12,901 nt of DNA from DASQPA01 sp035644215 (GTDB taxonomy: Bacteria; Acidobacteriota; Thermoanaerobaculia; Multivoradales; UBA5704), in the NCBI GenBank assembly GCA_035644215.1, contig DASQPA010000086.1, positions 1 through 12,901 of the forward strand, given 5' to 3'. The translations under genes and the position numbers were made by a program. This document shows positions 6,614-12,901 of the stretch, piece by piece. Numbering within the stretch: position 1 is the stretch's first letter; every line of letters starts with the position of its first letter. The notes under the pieces are model-generated. The model was not told where the DNA came from, did no database searches, and worked only from the letters and a program-made list of their open reading frames with translations.

Positions 6614-7141
6614 ATGGAACGCCCCGCCCCCAACGAGTACGTCCCCTACTACGAGAAGTACATCGCTCTCGTCCCCCTCGGCCCCGGTACCGACGTCCTC
6701 CAGGTCCTGGAGGACCAGATACCCCAGGTCCGGGCGTTCTTCGCCGCCATCCCCGAGGCGCGCGGGGGGGAGCGCTATGCTCTCGGGAAGTGGAGCGTCC
6801 GCGAGGTCCTGGGGCATCTCATCGACGTCGAACGGATCATGGCCTTCCGCGCGCTCTGCATCGCGCGAGGGGAGACGAAATCGCTGACCGGCTTCGAGCC
6901 GGACGACTACGCGGCCCAGTCCGACGTCGACCGGTGCCTCCTGGCCGACCTCGTGGAGGAGCTCGTGCTCGTGCGCCGGGCCAATCTCGCGATGCTGCGG
7001 CGCCTCTCCGAGGAGGCCTCGCGGCGGATGGGCACCGCTTCCGACAATCCCGTCTCGGTGCGCGCCCTGGCCCACATCATGGCCGGCCATGTGCCCTATC
7101 ACCTGCAGCTCCTCAAAGAGCGCTACGGCGTGGGCGCGTAG
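6614..7141 (+). CDS. DinB-family metal-dependent protein
   Basis: The 175-residue protein matches the DinB/YfiT four-helix-bundle superfamily. It opens with NEYVPYYEKYIALVP (7-21), seen in one DinB subgroup, followed by helices ending in KWSVREVLGHLIDVERIM (59-76) and a C-terminal HIMAGHVPYHLQLLKERY (154-171). His68, His159 and His163 form the expected three-histidine metal site. Members include thiol-dependent S-transferases and proteins of unknown role; the substrate cannot be named from sequence. The ATG at 6614 agrees with the family N terminus and has a modest GGAG nine to ten bases upstream. The gene is monocistronic: it diverges from the DRHyd-like gene upstream and is followed by a hairpin. 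Length is typical and no residue is missing. Confidence 0.92.
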   Translation: MERPAPNEYVPYYEKYIALVPLGPGTDVLQVLEDQIPQVRAFFAAIPEARGGERYALGKWSVREVLGHLIDVERIMAFRALCIARGETKSLTGFEPDDYAAQSDVDRCLLADLVEELVLVRRANLAMLRRLSEEASRRMGTASDNPVSVRALAHIMAGHVPYHLQLLKERYGVGA

Positions 7142-7193
7142 CGGGGGGTATGCCCCCCGAACGCGTCTCGACCGCTTAGGAGCGCAGTTTTTT
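7142..7193 (+). terminator. Hairpin and T-run after the DinB-family gene
   Basis: Immediately after the stop codon, CGGGGGG-TATG-CCCCCCG (7142-7159) forms a seven-base-pair, all-GC stem with a four-base loop. A run of six T (7188-7193) follows only after 28 further bases, with a weak stem GCG...CGC before it. This is therefore not a textbook terminator, but its position and stability make a transcript end likely. Confidence 0.5.
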
Positions 7194-7399
7194 CTCAGGC
7201 TTACGACGGAAGGGAAGTTGGCTGGGAGGCAGGGAGTCTTCCGGGGCCGATCCCGCAAGTCCTTTGGATGACGAGGATTACGAGATAAACCCCTCGTAGT
7301 TAAGGGGTTAGATGCTTTCGGGCTTTTTCGTCCGTTCTCCTCCGTTCCCGGCATTCTACCCCTGTTTTCGGGGGTGGTGTCACTCAAGGTGTCACTCAC
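7194..7399. other. Non-coding spacer with overlapping hairpins and a 12-bp tandem repeat
   Basis: No convincing gene is seen here. ACGAGG (7271-7276) can pair with CCTCGT (7292-7297), while AACCCCT (7288-7294) can pair with AGGGGTT (7303-7309); the two stems overlap and exclude each other. Read on the minus strand, the second stem is followed by TTTATCT and could be a weak terminator for the XRE gene. ACCCC (7358-7362) and GGGGT (7371-7375) form a third small hairpin. The tandem repeat GGTGTCACTCAA / GGTGTCACTCAC (7376-7399) covers the XRE stop codon. On the minus strand a GTG overlapping that stop opens a frame encoding SDTLSDTT, but the frame runs on antisense through the DinB gene and has no family resemblance. 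Confidence 0.5.
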
Positions 7400-7635
7400 C
7401 CCGGGAGTCTCCTCCCCGGAAGGAGAGTCCCAACCTCGACCCCGTAGAGTTCAGCGAAGCGCTGTAGCTCGATGGGGTCGAGTCTAATCTCCCCGCTCTC
7501 CATCTTGGAGATCGCCCCCTGAGTGCGGCCGAACGCCCGGCCTACATCCGCTTGCGTCAAGCCCGCAGCCTTCCTCGCCTCCCGGAGGAGGTGGAGCATC
7601 TCGGCGTACTCGGGGCTGAAGGAGAGACCGGCCAC
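7396..7635 (-). CDS. Small XRE-family helix-turn-helix regulator
   Basis: This 79-residue protein is a single Cro/CI-type DNA-binding domain. The segment LLREARKAAGLTQADVGRAF (16-35) contains helix 1 and the start of the helix-turn-helix, RTQGAISKMESGEIRLD (37-53) contains the recognition helix, and IELQRFAELYGVEVGTLLP closes the fold. Such proteins usually bind operators as dimers and often repress their own gene. The start is GTG 7635: an in-frame TAG lies four codons upstream. The GGGAGG sequence touches the GTG directly, closer than a normal ribosome-binding spacing, so translation may begin at an internal ATG (residue 13) or on a near-leaderless mRNA. The gene diverges from the metalloprotease gene, and repeats in the shared spacer could be its operators. 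The stop lies in a 12-bp tandem repeat. Family assignment is firm; the target is inferred. Confidence 0.88.
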   Translation of the reverse strand: MAGLSFSPEYAEMLHLLREARKAAGLTQADVGRAFGRTQGAISKMESGEIRLDPIELQRFAELYGVEVGTLLPGRRLPG

Positions 7636-7648
7636 CCTCCCGGTCTAC

Positions 7649-7678
7649 ATTCCGAGTTAGAATATTCCAACCAGGAAT
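7649..7678. promoter_or_regulatory. Operator-like repeats in the XRE/metalloprotease spacer
   Basis: ATTCC occurs at 7649-7653 and 7664-7668, and its complement GGAAT at 7674-7678. The last two form the perfect inverted repeat ATTCC-AACCA-GGAAT, overlapped by the eight-base palindrome GAATATTC (7660-7667). The cluster is AT-rich in a GC-rich setting and lies 14 to 43 bases upstream of the XRE start. It is well placed to let the XRE protein control itself and perhaps the protease gene starting at 7757. Confidence 0.45.
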
Positions 7679-7756
7679 GTTCCCGGCTTCTTGAGGGGGA
7701 GGGTCTGTCCTACACAACTTACCCCTCTCCCGGGTCTCTGTCTCAGGAGGGATACC

Positions 7757-8896
7757 ATGTCGAGAATCCATCGCCTCGTCTCTCTTCTCCTCCTTGTCGC
7801 CCTGCCGGCTGCTGCGACGACTCCTCTTGCCCGTCCCGGCGATCCGCCGCCGGGAGCACGCCTCCCTCTGGAGAAGACCCGGCCGGCCGGAGTCGTAGCG
7901 AAGCACATCCCGGTCCTCGCTCTCTACACCCCCGAGCGCCTCAGCGCGCTCGGCGGGCTCCCCAACCTCACCGCTCAGCTCAATGACGAACTCGCAGCCC
8001 TGAATGAAAGCCTTGAGGTGAGCGGAATCTTCGACTACGACTTCACCTTCGCGGCGATCGAGGAGGCGGACTACCACGACAGCGGCACGCTTCAGACGGA
8101 TTTGATCTGGCTTCAGACCAACTGGCCGTCAACAAAACTTGGGAGTGCCAAGCTCGTTCACCTGTTCGTAGCAACTGGAGATCTCGGCGGCACAAGCGCA
8201 GGGTTCAATCCAGGTCATTTTGGTGCGGTGAGCGTCGTTCCGGAACGGGCGCAAGCCGGGCGCTTCGTCTTCGCCCATGAAGTGGGACACAACCTCGGTT
8301 TGAGTCACGATCTGGAAAACCTCCAGGGTCCGCCGCCCTGGACCAACGGGCTCGCTTTCAGGATGGCGGGCTACCGCGATGTGATGGCCTACTCGAACAA
8401 CTGCCTCTCCGAGTTGGGTGCGGACTGCCCGGTCTTTGCCGGCTACTCCGACCCGGAGAGAACGTGGAACGGAAAGCCGGTTGGTATTCAAGGGGTGAGC
8501 GAAGCCGTCTCGGTCCTCCCCGAGACACTACCATTCGTCGCCGGAGAGACTACCTGCGCTGCTTCACCCTCGGCGCTCTGCCTTCAGAACCATCGGTTCA
8601 AAGTGGAGACCGTCTGGACAGCGAACGGCGGGACCGGGAAGGGACAGGCGATTACCCGGACTGCCGACACCGGAGAGTTCTACTTCTTCGCTCCGAGCAA
8701 CATCGAAGTCATCGTCAAAGTCCTGGACGGCTGCGCGTTGGGCGGTCACGTTTGGGTCTTTGCCGGTGGCCTTACCAACGTCGGAGTACTCATCACCGTG
8801 ACCGACACCTTGACCGGCAAGATGCAGTTCTACACCAATCCATCGGGAACCGCATTCCAGCCGATCCAGGACACGGCGGCCTTCACCTGCAACTGA
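7757..8896 (+). CDS. Secreted metzincin-type zinc metalloprotease
   Basis: The 379-residue precursor has a signal peptide (MSRIHR, a leucine-rich core, ALPAAA near residue 20) and should be exported. The catalytic domain holds HEVGHNLGLSHD (174-185): His174, His178 and His184 would bind zinc and Glu175 would be the general base. Met210 in DVMAYSNNC is the expected methionine turn, so this is a metzincin (M12-like reprolysin group). From Cys275 to the end a separate beta-rich domain contains FKVETVW, FYFFAPSNIEVIVKVLDG and GHVWVFAGGLTNV; I associate this domain with secreted acidobacterial proteins, where it is probably a binding or C-terminal accessory module. The ATG at 7757 has a perfect AGGAGG six bases upstream; the frame's earlier ATG at 7691 lacks this and would bury the signal peptide. 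The divergent XRE gene may regulate it. Its substrate is unknown. Confidence 0.92.
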   Translation: MSRIHRLVSLLLLVALPAAATTPLARPGDPPPGARLPLEKTRPAGVVAKHIPVLALYTPERLSALGGLPNLTAQLNDELAALNESLEVSGIFDYDFTFAAIEEADYHDSGTLQTDLIWLQTNWPSTKLGSAKLVHLFVATGDLGGTSAGFNPGHFGAVSVVPERAQAGRFVFAHEVGHNLGLSHDLENLQGPPPWTNGLAFRMAGYRDVMAYSNNCLSELGADCPVFAGYSDPERTWNGKPVGIQGVSEAVSVLPETLPFVAGETTCAASPSALCLQNHRFKVETVWTANGGTGKGQAITRTADTGEFYFFAPSNIEVIVKVLDGCALGGHVWVFAGGLTNVGVLITVTDTLTGKMQFYTNPSGTAFQPIQDTAAFTCN

Positions 8897-8938
8897 GCAA
8901 AAAGCGCCGCAGTCCCTTCCTCGATAAACTCTATAAAG

Positions 8939-10525
8939 CTATCGCACCGCTGGACGACTTTCGTGCAGCTTTCGTTGCCGAGATTCTGTCGTTATGATGA
9001 GCTGACGTAGCTCTTTAACCTGACCTGTCTGTTCTCCGAGTCGAGCATAAACGCCCTCAGCTTGCTTTAGCGAATCTAGACCTTCGGCCGTCTTGCCAAT
9101 CGCCAAAAGGGCTTCTCCGAGGATGTGTAGCGAGATAGCCAGAGAAAGTCTGTTCCCAATGGCTATATCTTCATCACGAGCTCTCTCGGCCAGAGGAATC
9201 GCGCTTAGCGGCTTCCCCATTCTGAGCATGACTTCCCCCTTTATCATTAGAGCATCCGCGCGGACAAAAGCGTCCTGCGTGGCTTGAGCAGCAACAAACG
9301 CTTCATCCGCCCTTGCGAGAGCACCGTTCAGGTCACCCTTTCCGAGAAGATACTGTGCCAAAGCGAAGAGTGCGAGGGCCTGCTCCGGAAGATTATTTTC
9401 ACTCGCAACTCGCAATGCATCACTGGCAGCCTTGAAGGCTTCATCTGGCCTTTTTTCTAGCAAGAATACTCTTGCGAGATCGCTTTCAATATCAGCAACC
9501 TCAGCAAAGTCCGTAGTTGCTTTTGCCAATTCTAAGGCCGCCAGTATCTCCTTTTTCCCCTCGTTGTACTTCCCTAGAATTAACAAACAGTTGCCAATCG
9601 CAGCTTGCGCTCTCACCTGACCATACCTATTACCAAGTTTTTTGTAGTTCGCTAAGGCCGTACGGAATGAAACCAAAGCCTTTCCGGCGTTATTTTGAAG
9701 AGCTTCTTCCAGTGCTCGATTATGCGCAACATTTGCCATGCCCAATTTATTGTCACTATCCTGATATAATTTCCATGCTTGATCTTGAAGCGCTTTCGAC
9801 TTCTCTCGCTGCCCCATGGAGAAGTAGAGGAGAGACAAATTCAGAGATGCATTGGCCTCTCCTACTTTATCATTGACCTCACGATAGAGCCGCAATGCGT
9901 CATTGAGTTTCTTCTCTGCCTGAGTTCGGTGCCCGAGATTGTATTCTACTGTGCCAAGCTGGAAAAGAAAGTTAGCTTCAAACGGCCGCCTTTCTCTTTC
10001 TTGAGAAAGCCGTAGGCCGGTCGCGAGGATGCGAACGGCTTCGGAGAATTGCGAGGTCCAGCGAAGCGAAATGCCGAGATTAAGTAAAGCAGAGAGTGTG
10101 GGTAGGGCTGCAACCGAAGACTTATATTCGGGAATCGCATTGCGATAGTCGTGAACCTCAAACAATCGCTGCGCAGCCAGGAAATATGTTCGCGATTTTC
10201 TTACGCTATCCGAGGCTGCTTCAACGAGTTCCAAGTCGAAGGCATCCGCTGTTGCCGTGATTGCTTGTGCCGTAGCGGGACCTGTTGTGACCACGAAAGA
10301 TTGCCGGATAACGAGAGCGTCTCGAAGTGCGCTCAGTTCATAGCCCGCGAAAACAGAGAGTGCCGCAATTGAGCCGAGTAGAAGCTGTTTTCCGTCGAGC
10401 TTCGTTAGTACAGGATGGCGCTTGCGCTGACCACGGGAGAAGTGGATTGTTAGTAAGATCGCCAAGAAGCCCGATATTCCGATTAGGCCGTAGCTCACAT
10501 AAATAAGTGCGCTAATTTTCCACAT
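8939..10525 (-). CDS. Membrane-anchored TPR-repeat protein
   Basis: The 528-residue protein has two N-terminal membrane helices (about 4-27 and 47-65) and then a long helical repeat region (about 110-515) of tetratricopeptide type. Consecutive units of roughly 40 residues show the small-residue and tyrosine pattern, for example FLFQLGTVEYNLGHRTQAEK (186-205) and ASLNLSLLYFSMGQREKSKA. TPR arrays are protein-protein scaffolds; no enzyme domain, kinase or DNA-binding domain is attached, so the partner is unknown. The ATG at 10525 has AGGAGA six bases upstream. Composition differs sharply from the neighbours: hand counts give 31, 28 and 22 G+C per 60 bases at 9361, 9481 and 9721, against 45 per 60 at 2221 in the lipoprotein gene. 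This points to recent acquisition. The gene converges on the metalloprotease gene across 42 bases with no strong hairpin. Confidence 0.88.
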   Translation of the reverse strand: MWKISALIYVSYGLIGISGFLAILLTIHFSRGQRKRHPVLTKLDGKQLLLGSIAALSVFAGYELSALRDALVIRQSFVVTTGPATAQAITATADAFDLELVEAASDSVRKSRTYFLAAQRLFEVHDYRNAIPEYKSSVAALPTLSALLNLGISLRWTSQFSEAVRILATGLRLSQERERRPFEANFLFQLGTVEYNLGHRTQAEKKLNDALRLYREVNDKVGEANASLNLSLLYFSMGQREKSKALQDQAWKLYQDSDNKLGMANVAHNRALEEALQNNAGKALVSFRTALANYKKLGNRYGQVRAQAAIGNCLLILGKYNEGKKEILAALELAKATTDFAEVADIESDLARVFLLEKRPDEAFKAASDALRVASENNLPEQALALFALAQYLLGKGDLNGALARADEAFVAAQATQDAFVRADALMIKGEVMLRMGKPLSAIPLAERARDEDIAIGNRLSLAISLHILGEALLAIGKTAEGLDSLKQAEGVYARLGEQTGQVKELRQLIITTESRQRKLHESRPAVR

Positions 10526-10916
10526 TGGACATCTCCTGACGAAAATCCTTCATGAGGTCATGCATTCTAGTATCCTCTCGTATTGCTGGTCCTCTGCTCA
10601 CGATTCCAAATCGTCAAACTTTGAAATTCCCCGACAGAGCCGAGGGTTTCCCGTTGGAATTTAATTGTAGCATGAAGGCTGTAGCTATACCGTAGCCCAA
10701 CCGTACTTGAGATGCTGCGGTCTACGGTGGGCTTCTGAGCGGGGCACGCGGCGGGCCGCGGTTTTGGCTGGCAGTAACGGCGCGTGGATCTCACCCCGTT
10801 ACCGCCCGGTAGTCAACTTGTTGCTGGGAAGTGCCGAGGTCGTAGGCACTTTCTCCCGGGCTGTTCACGTGCGGCATCTTTCCATGTCTTTCGCCCCACT
10901 TCCGCTTCCCCCACAC
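10526..10916. other. Non-coding region with dispersed inverted repeats
   Basis: No gene with a plausible start and family resemblance is found in this stretch. It holds AAATTCC (10624-10630) with GGAATTT (10656-10662); ACCGTAG (10689-10695) with CTACGGT (10722-10728); and GTAACGG (10774-10780) with CCGTTAC (10796-10802), whose loop contains a further GTG/CAC pairing. On the minus strand TACAAT (10664-10669 reversed) is a fair -10 for the TPR gene, but no matching -35 is visible. Seven-base repeats at these spacings are expected about once by chance in a region this size, so only the last, extendable through a mismatch to nine pairs, stands out. Confidence 0.45.
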
Positions 10917-10996
10917 TGTCGGGAGAATCCAGGCGGCTCCCGCCGCCATGTTCCCCGACAACTGCGGCTCTGCCGCGAAAGACCGGCCCCGGCCGG
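10917..10996 (+). promoter_or_regulatory. Three tandem hairpins in the leader of the DUF932 gene
   Basis: The first is a nested stem: TGTCGGG (10917-10923) pairs with CCCGACA (10954-10960) and encloses GGCGGC (10932-10937) with GCCGCC (10942-10947) around a TCCC loop. The second is GCGGC-TCT-GCCGC (10964-10976). The third is the CCGGCC/GGCCGG palindrome (10983-10996), which ends one base before the AAGGAGA ribosome-binding sequence. No T-run follows, so these are not terminators. They may control access to the ribosome-binding site or be a protein-binding RNA. Confidence 0.5.
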
Positions 10997-11008
10997 AAGG
11001 AGAAGCCT

Positions 11009-12124
11009 GTGTCCCAAATGGAAGGAAGTAGGATCAAGCGTGCGTCCCAAGAGTGGTTCAAGCGCCCCGACGATGAGCGCTACCTCACCCTCCCTGACCT
11101 CCATGAGGCAACCCTCGCGGCAGCAAGCCGCTCGCAGGTGAGGGTGGTCTCGAACCAGAGCCTCTTAGTCCGTGGAAGTGAGGAGGCCGGAGGCGCCCTC
11201 TTTCTCGAAGAGGAGAATCTGGGCACCCTCTACCCAACCCACTGGAGCTTGGGTCAACTGGCCGCCATTTCCCGCACTCCCGCGACCTGGCTCCGAGCGA
11301 TTGCGAACGTGCCCAACGGTCCTGCCTTCGGCGCCTACGCGGTCAATGTCGGTCTTCGTCACCTCGCCGAGCGGGGAGAGGTGCAGCTTATGAGCCTTGC
11401 GCGTGACGCCTCGGTTGAGCTCCGGTGCCTCGTTGGCCCTGACTACGGCCGGATCTACGACCACCAGGTCGTCGGGGCGGTCATGGCGGCGAACCAGGAT
11501 GGTCGATGGCACATCCCGGCGGCAAGCTACGCGGCCAAGAGCCCCAAGCGGGCGACAACCCTCTACGCGTCTGACCGCGATGTCTTCATCTTCCTTGTCG
11601 ACGAGCGCAATCCCATCTCGATTGAGGTCGATGGCACAACCCGCAACCTCTTCCGCGGCTTCATGGTTTGGAACTCGGAAGTGGGACACCACCGCTTCGG
11701 CTTCATGACCTTCCTCTACGACTTTGTCTGTGACAACCGCACCGTCTGGGGGGCGAGGGAAGTGAAGGAGATCTCGATTCGGCACACCAAGAACGCCCCC
11801 GAGCGCTTCGCTCGGGAGGTCACTCCGCAGCTCAAGGCGTACGCCGAGGCGTCAGTGGTTGACGTCAAAGCAGGACTTGAACGTGCCGCGCGCCTCAAGA
11901 TCGGCCGCGACGACAACGAAGTTCTCGACTGGCTTCGGAAGCACGAGTTCACCAAGAAGGAGTCGGTAGAGATCATCAAGACAGCCAAGGCGGAAGAGGG
12001 GGGAGCGCGTACTGTCTGGGAGCTGGTGAATGGCGGTACAGCCCTGGCCCGCTCGATCCCCCACGCGGACGAGCGGGTCGTGATGGAGAAGCGAGTCTCC
12101 CGGCTCCTCAAGGAAGCTGCCTAG
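11009..12124 (+). CDS. DUF932 (phage/plasmid-like) protein
   Basis: The 371-residue protein has the hallmarks of the DUF932 family found on phages, plasmids and genomic islands. The core segment at 215-243 begins FRGFMVWNSEVGHHRFGFMT and ends FVCDNRTVW, matching the conserved region of a shared S-G-x(n)-CDN type. The region before it includes YPTHWSLGQLAAISRTPATW (75-94) and LRCLVGPDYGRIYDHQVVGA (138-157). The C-terminal 110 residues are charged and helical. DUF932 proteins have no established biochemical role; some have been linked to DNA repair or plasmid maintenance only by context. The start is GTG 11009, five bases after AGGAGA; ATG 11018 is an alternative, and an ATG-led extension to 10784 would read through the hairpin leader and is unlikely. 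A strong terminator closes the gene. It suggests mobile-element ancestry, although no phage structural or integrase gene is nearby. Confidence 0.85.
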   Translation: MSQMEGSRIKRASQEWFKRPDDERYLTLPDLHEATLAAASRSQVRVVSNQSLLVRGSEEAGGALFLEEENLGTLYPTHWSLGQLAAISRTPATWLRAIANVPNGPAFGAYAVNVGLRHLAERGEVQLMSLARDASVELRCLVGPDYGRIYDHQVVGAVMAANQDGRWHIPAASYAAKSPKRATTLYASDRDVFIFLVDERNPISIEVDGTTRNLFRGFMVWNSEVGHHRFGFMTFLYDFVCDNRTVWGAREVKEISIRHTKNAPERFAREVTPQLKAYAEASVVDVKAGLERAARLKIGRDDNEVLDWLRKHEFTKKESVEIIKTAKAEEGGARTVWELVNGGTALARSIPHADERVVMEKRVSRLLKEAA

Positions 12125-12149
12125 AAGTTCTTCGGCGCGAGATGCGCCA

Positions 12150-12174
12150 CCCCACGGATCTCCGTGGGGTTTTT
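12150..12174 (+). terminator. Intrinsic terminator of the DUF932 gene
   Basis: CCCCACGGA-TC-TCCGTGGGG is a perfect nine-base inverted repeat, in practice an eight-pair stem with a four-base loop, followed at once by TTTTT (12170-12174). It lies 25 bases after the stop codon. On the minus strand no T-run follows, so it acts for the plus-strand gene; the convergent small gene ends three bases beyond it. Confidence 0.93.
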
Positions 12175-12176
12175 CG

Positions 12177-12356
12177 TCAGGCGCCGAGAACCCGCAGCTC
12201 GAAGTCGCCGAGCTTCAAGACCTGGAGGACATAGGCGAAGGCAAGCTTCGTTGCCTCCTGGGGAGTGGAAGCGACGACTGGGAACGAATCCTCGTGGACA
12301 TGACCCGGGGGCTCCTCATAGGAGAGCCGGGCGGAGTAGGTGAGAAGCCGCTTCAT
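12177..12356 (-). CDS. Small 59-residue hypothetical protein
   Basis: A short gene that would be missed by a 60-codon cut-off. It starts at ATG 12356 with GGAGG eight bases upstream, and stops at TGA 12177-12179. The protein begins MKRLLTYSARLSYEEPPGHV and ends GDFELRVLGA; the middle reads SFPVVASTPQEATKLAFAYV and continues LQVLKL. The pattern suggests strand-strand-helix-strand: an amphipathic helix from PQEATKLAF to VLKL between beta strands, similar to small phage or plasmid proteins of unknown role. Codons favour G or C in the third position, as in the neighbours. It lies between the terminator of the DUF932 gene and the divergent helix-turn-helix gene, 106 bases from the latter. I recognise no family. 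Confidence 0.68.
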   Translation of the reverse strand: MKRLLTYSARLSYEEPPGHVHEDSFPVVASTPQEATKLAFAYVLQVLKLGDFELRVLGA

Positions 12357-12462
12357 CTCTATAGCCTCCGGGAAATGTGGCGGAGTATCTCACAGGAGAG
12401 CCGAAAGGGTCCTTCGCCTTTAGGCGGACAATCTGGCCCGTCCGGTGTAGGATCGACATCGC

Positions 12463-12891
12463 ATGAAGAAGGAGAAAGGGACCCTTTACCTCCTCGACCT
12501 CCTCGCTATGGTGATCGAGGCGACCGGCCGCTCGGATCGCGACATCGAGCGAGCCCTGGGAGTCTCCCATGGCTGGCTTCGGCTTCTTCTCAAGGGCAAA
12601 ATCGACCTCAAGATCCGCCACCTTGAGGAGATCGGGGCAGAGCTTGGCTTCAGCCTGGAAGACTTCTTCCTCCGCGCCTACGGCAAGGAAGGCTCCCTGG
12701 AGGAGGGGAGGCTAAAGATCGCTCCGTCCGTCAAAAGCGTCAGGGGGAAGAAAGGCGAGAAGCCCCGAACCCAGACACACCTCTCGGCCGCCGCCCGTCT
12801 GGAAGTCCGTGAACTCATTCACGAAGAACTGGCGAAGCTCCAGGAGGAGTCTCCGGAGAGCGAGAAGGAAGACGAAGGAGAGGAGTCCTAG
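12463..12891 (+). CDS. Helix-turn-helix protein with acidic C-terminal tail
   Basis: The 142-residue protein has an N-terminal helix-turn-helix domain of XRE-like type (about 10-70). LLDLLAMVIEATGRSDRDIE (10-29) is helix 1 and the turn, RALGVSHGWLRLLLKGKIDL (30-49) contains the recognition helix, and IRHLEEIGAELGFSLEDFFL (51-70) closes the domain. A basic linker (KSVRGKKGEKPRTQ, 91-104) leads to a helix (ARLEVRELIHEELAKLQEE, 111-129), possibly a coiled coil, and a tail rich in Glu and Ser. It probably binds DNA and oligomerises through the tail helix. The ATG at 12463 is preceded by a weak AGGA ten bases upstream. TAGGAT (12448-12453) could be a -10, which would make the message nearly leaderless. 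It diverges from the 59-residue gene and may control both that gene and itself. The gene is complete and ends ten bases before the window edge. Confidence 0.82.
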   Translation: MKKEKGTLYLLDLLAMVIEATGRSDRDIERALGVSHGWLRLLLKGKIDLKIRHLEEIGAELGFSLEDFFLRAYGKEGSLEEGRLKIAPSVKSVRGKKGEKPRTQTHLSAAARLEVRELIHEELAKLQEESPESEKEDEGEES

Positions 12892-12901
12892 CCCGCCGCC
12901 C

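Noticed and set aside
7142..7320. tRNA gene or integration site in the spacer after the DinB gene
   Set aside because: The stems do not assemble into a cloverleaf and there is no integrase nearby.
6530..7399. 289-codon minus-strand frame starting with a GTG that overlaps the XRE stop
   Set aside because: Translational coupling looks tempting, but two-thirds of it is antisense to the well-supported DinB gene and the rest resembles nothing.
10567..10794. 75-codon minus-strand frame upstream of the TPR gene
   Set aside because: No ribosome-binding sequence, no family resemblance, and it crosses several inverted repeats and the likely TPR promoter.
10784..11008. N-terminal extension of the DUF932 protein from ATG 10784
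   Set aside because: The added segment is low in conserved character, runs through three hairpins, and a good ribosome-binding sequence precedes GTG 11009.

Overview
The window is GC-rich, with gene after gene using C or G in the third codon position. It looks like bacterial chromosome, probably from Acidobacteriota or a similar soil or environmental lineage. That assignment is an inference. It rests on a lipoprotein sulfatase-like enzyme ending in LRSLGYLR and on a secreted metzincin protease whose C-terminal domain is of a kind I associate with acidobacterial secreted proteins. No rRNA or tRNA gene is visible to anchor the taxonomy.

Region 1 (1-3440) is core-like. It holds mnmA, the tRNA 2-thiouridylase, then a GC-rich interspersed inverted repeat. 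The right arm of that repeat supplies the ribosome binding site and GTG start of a large lipoprotein of the alkaline phosphatase/sulfatase superfamily.

Region 2 (3486-6507) is the most interesting part. A secreted, cysteine-rich protein of unknown family overlaps the start of a four-helix membrane protein with a C-terminal TIR domain. Facing them, with stop codons that share bases, is a gene for a nucleoside-deoxyribosyltransferase-like (DRHyd) protein with an unrecognised second domain. TIR and DRHyd folds are related nucleotide/NAD-handling domains and are common in signalling and conflict systems. This locus is my best candidate for an undescribed sensor/effector system. In my hand alignment the TIR domain has lysine where enzymatic TIRs carry the catalytic glutamate, while the DRHyd protein keeps its catalytic-type glutamate.

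Region 3 (6508-8938) carries a divergently transcribed DinB-family metalloenzyme gene. After it comes a short non-coding stretch with hairpins and a 12-bp tandem repeat, then a small XRE repressor-like gene transcribed away from a secreted zinc metalloprotease gene. The space between those two holds operator-like repeats, which suggests local regulation.

Region 4 (8939-12901) looks accessory. It has a two-helix membrane TPR protein of clearly lower GC, about 480 bp of non-coding sequence dense in inverted repeats, and a DUF932 (phage/plasmid-like) gene with three tandem hairpins in its leader and a textbook terminator. A 59-codon gene on the minus strand and a helix-turn-helix protein with an acidic tail complete it. 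No integrase, transposase or CRISPR array is visible.
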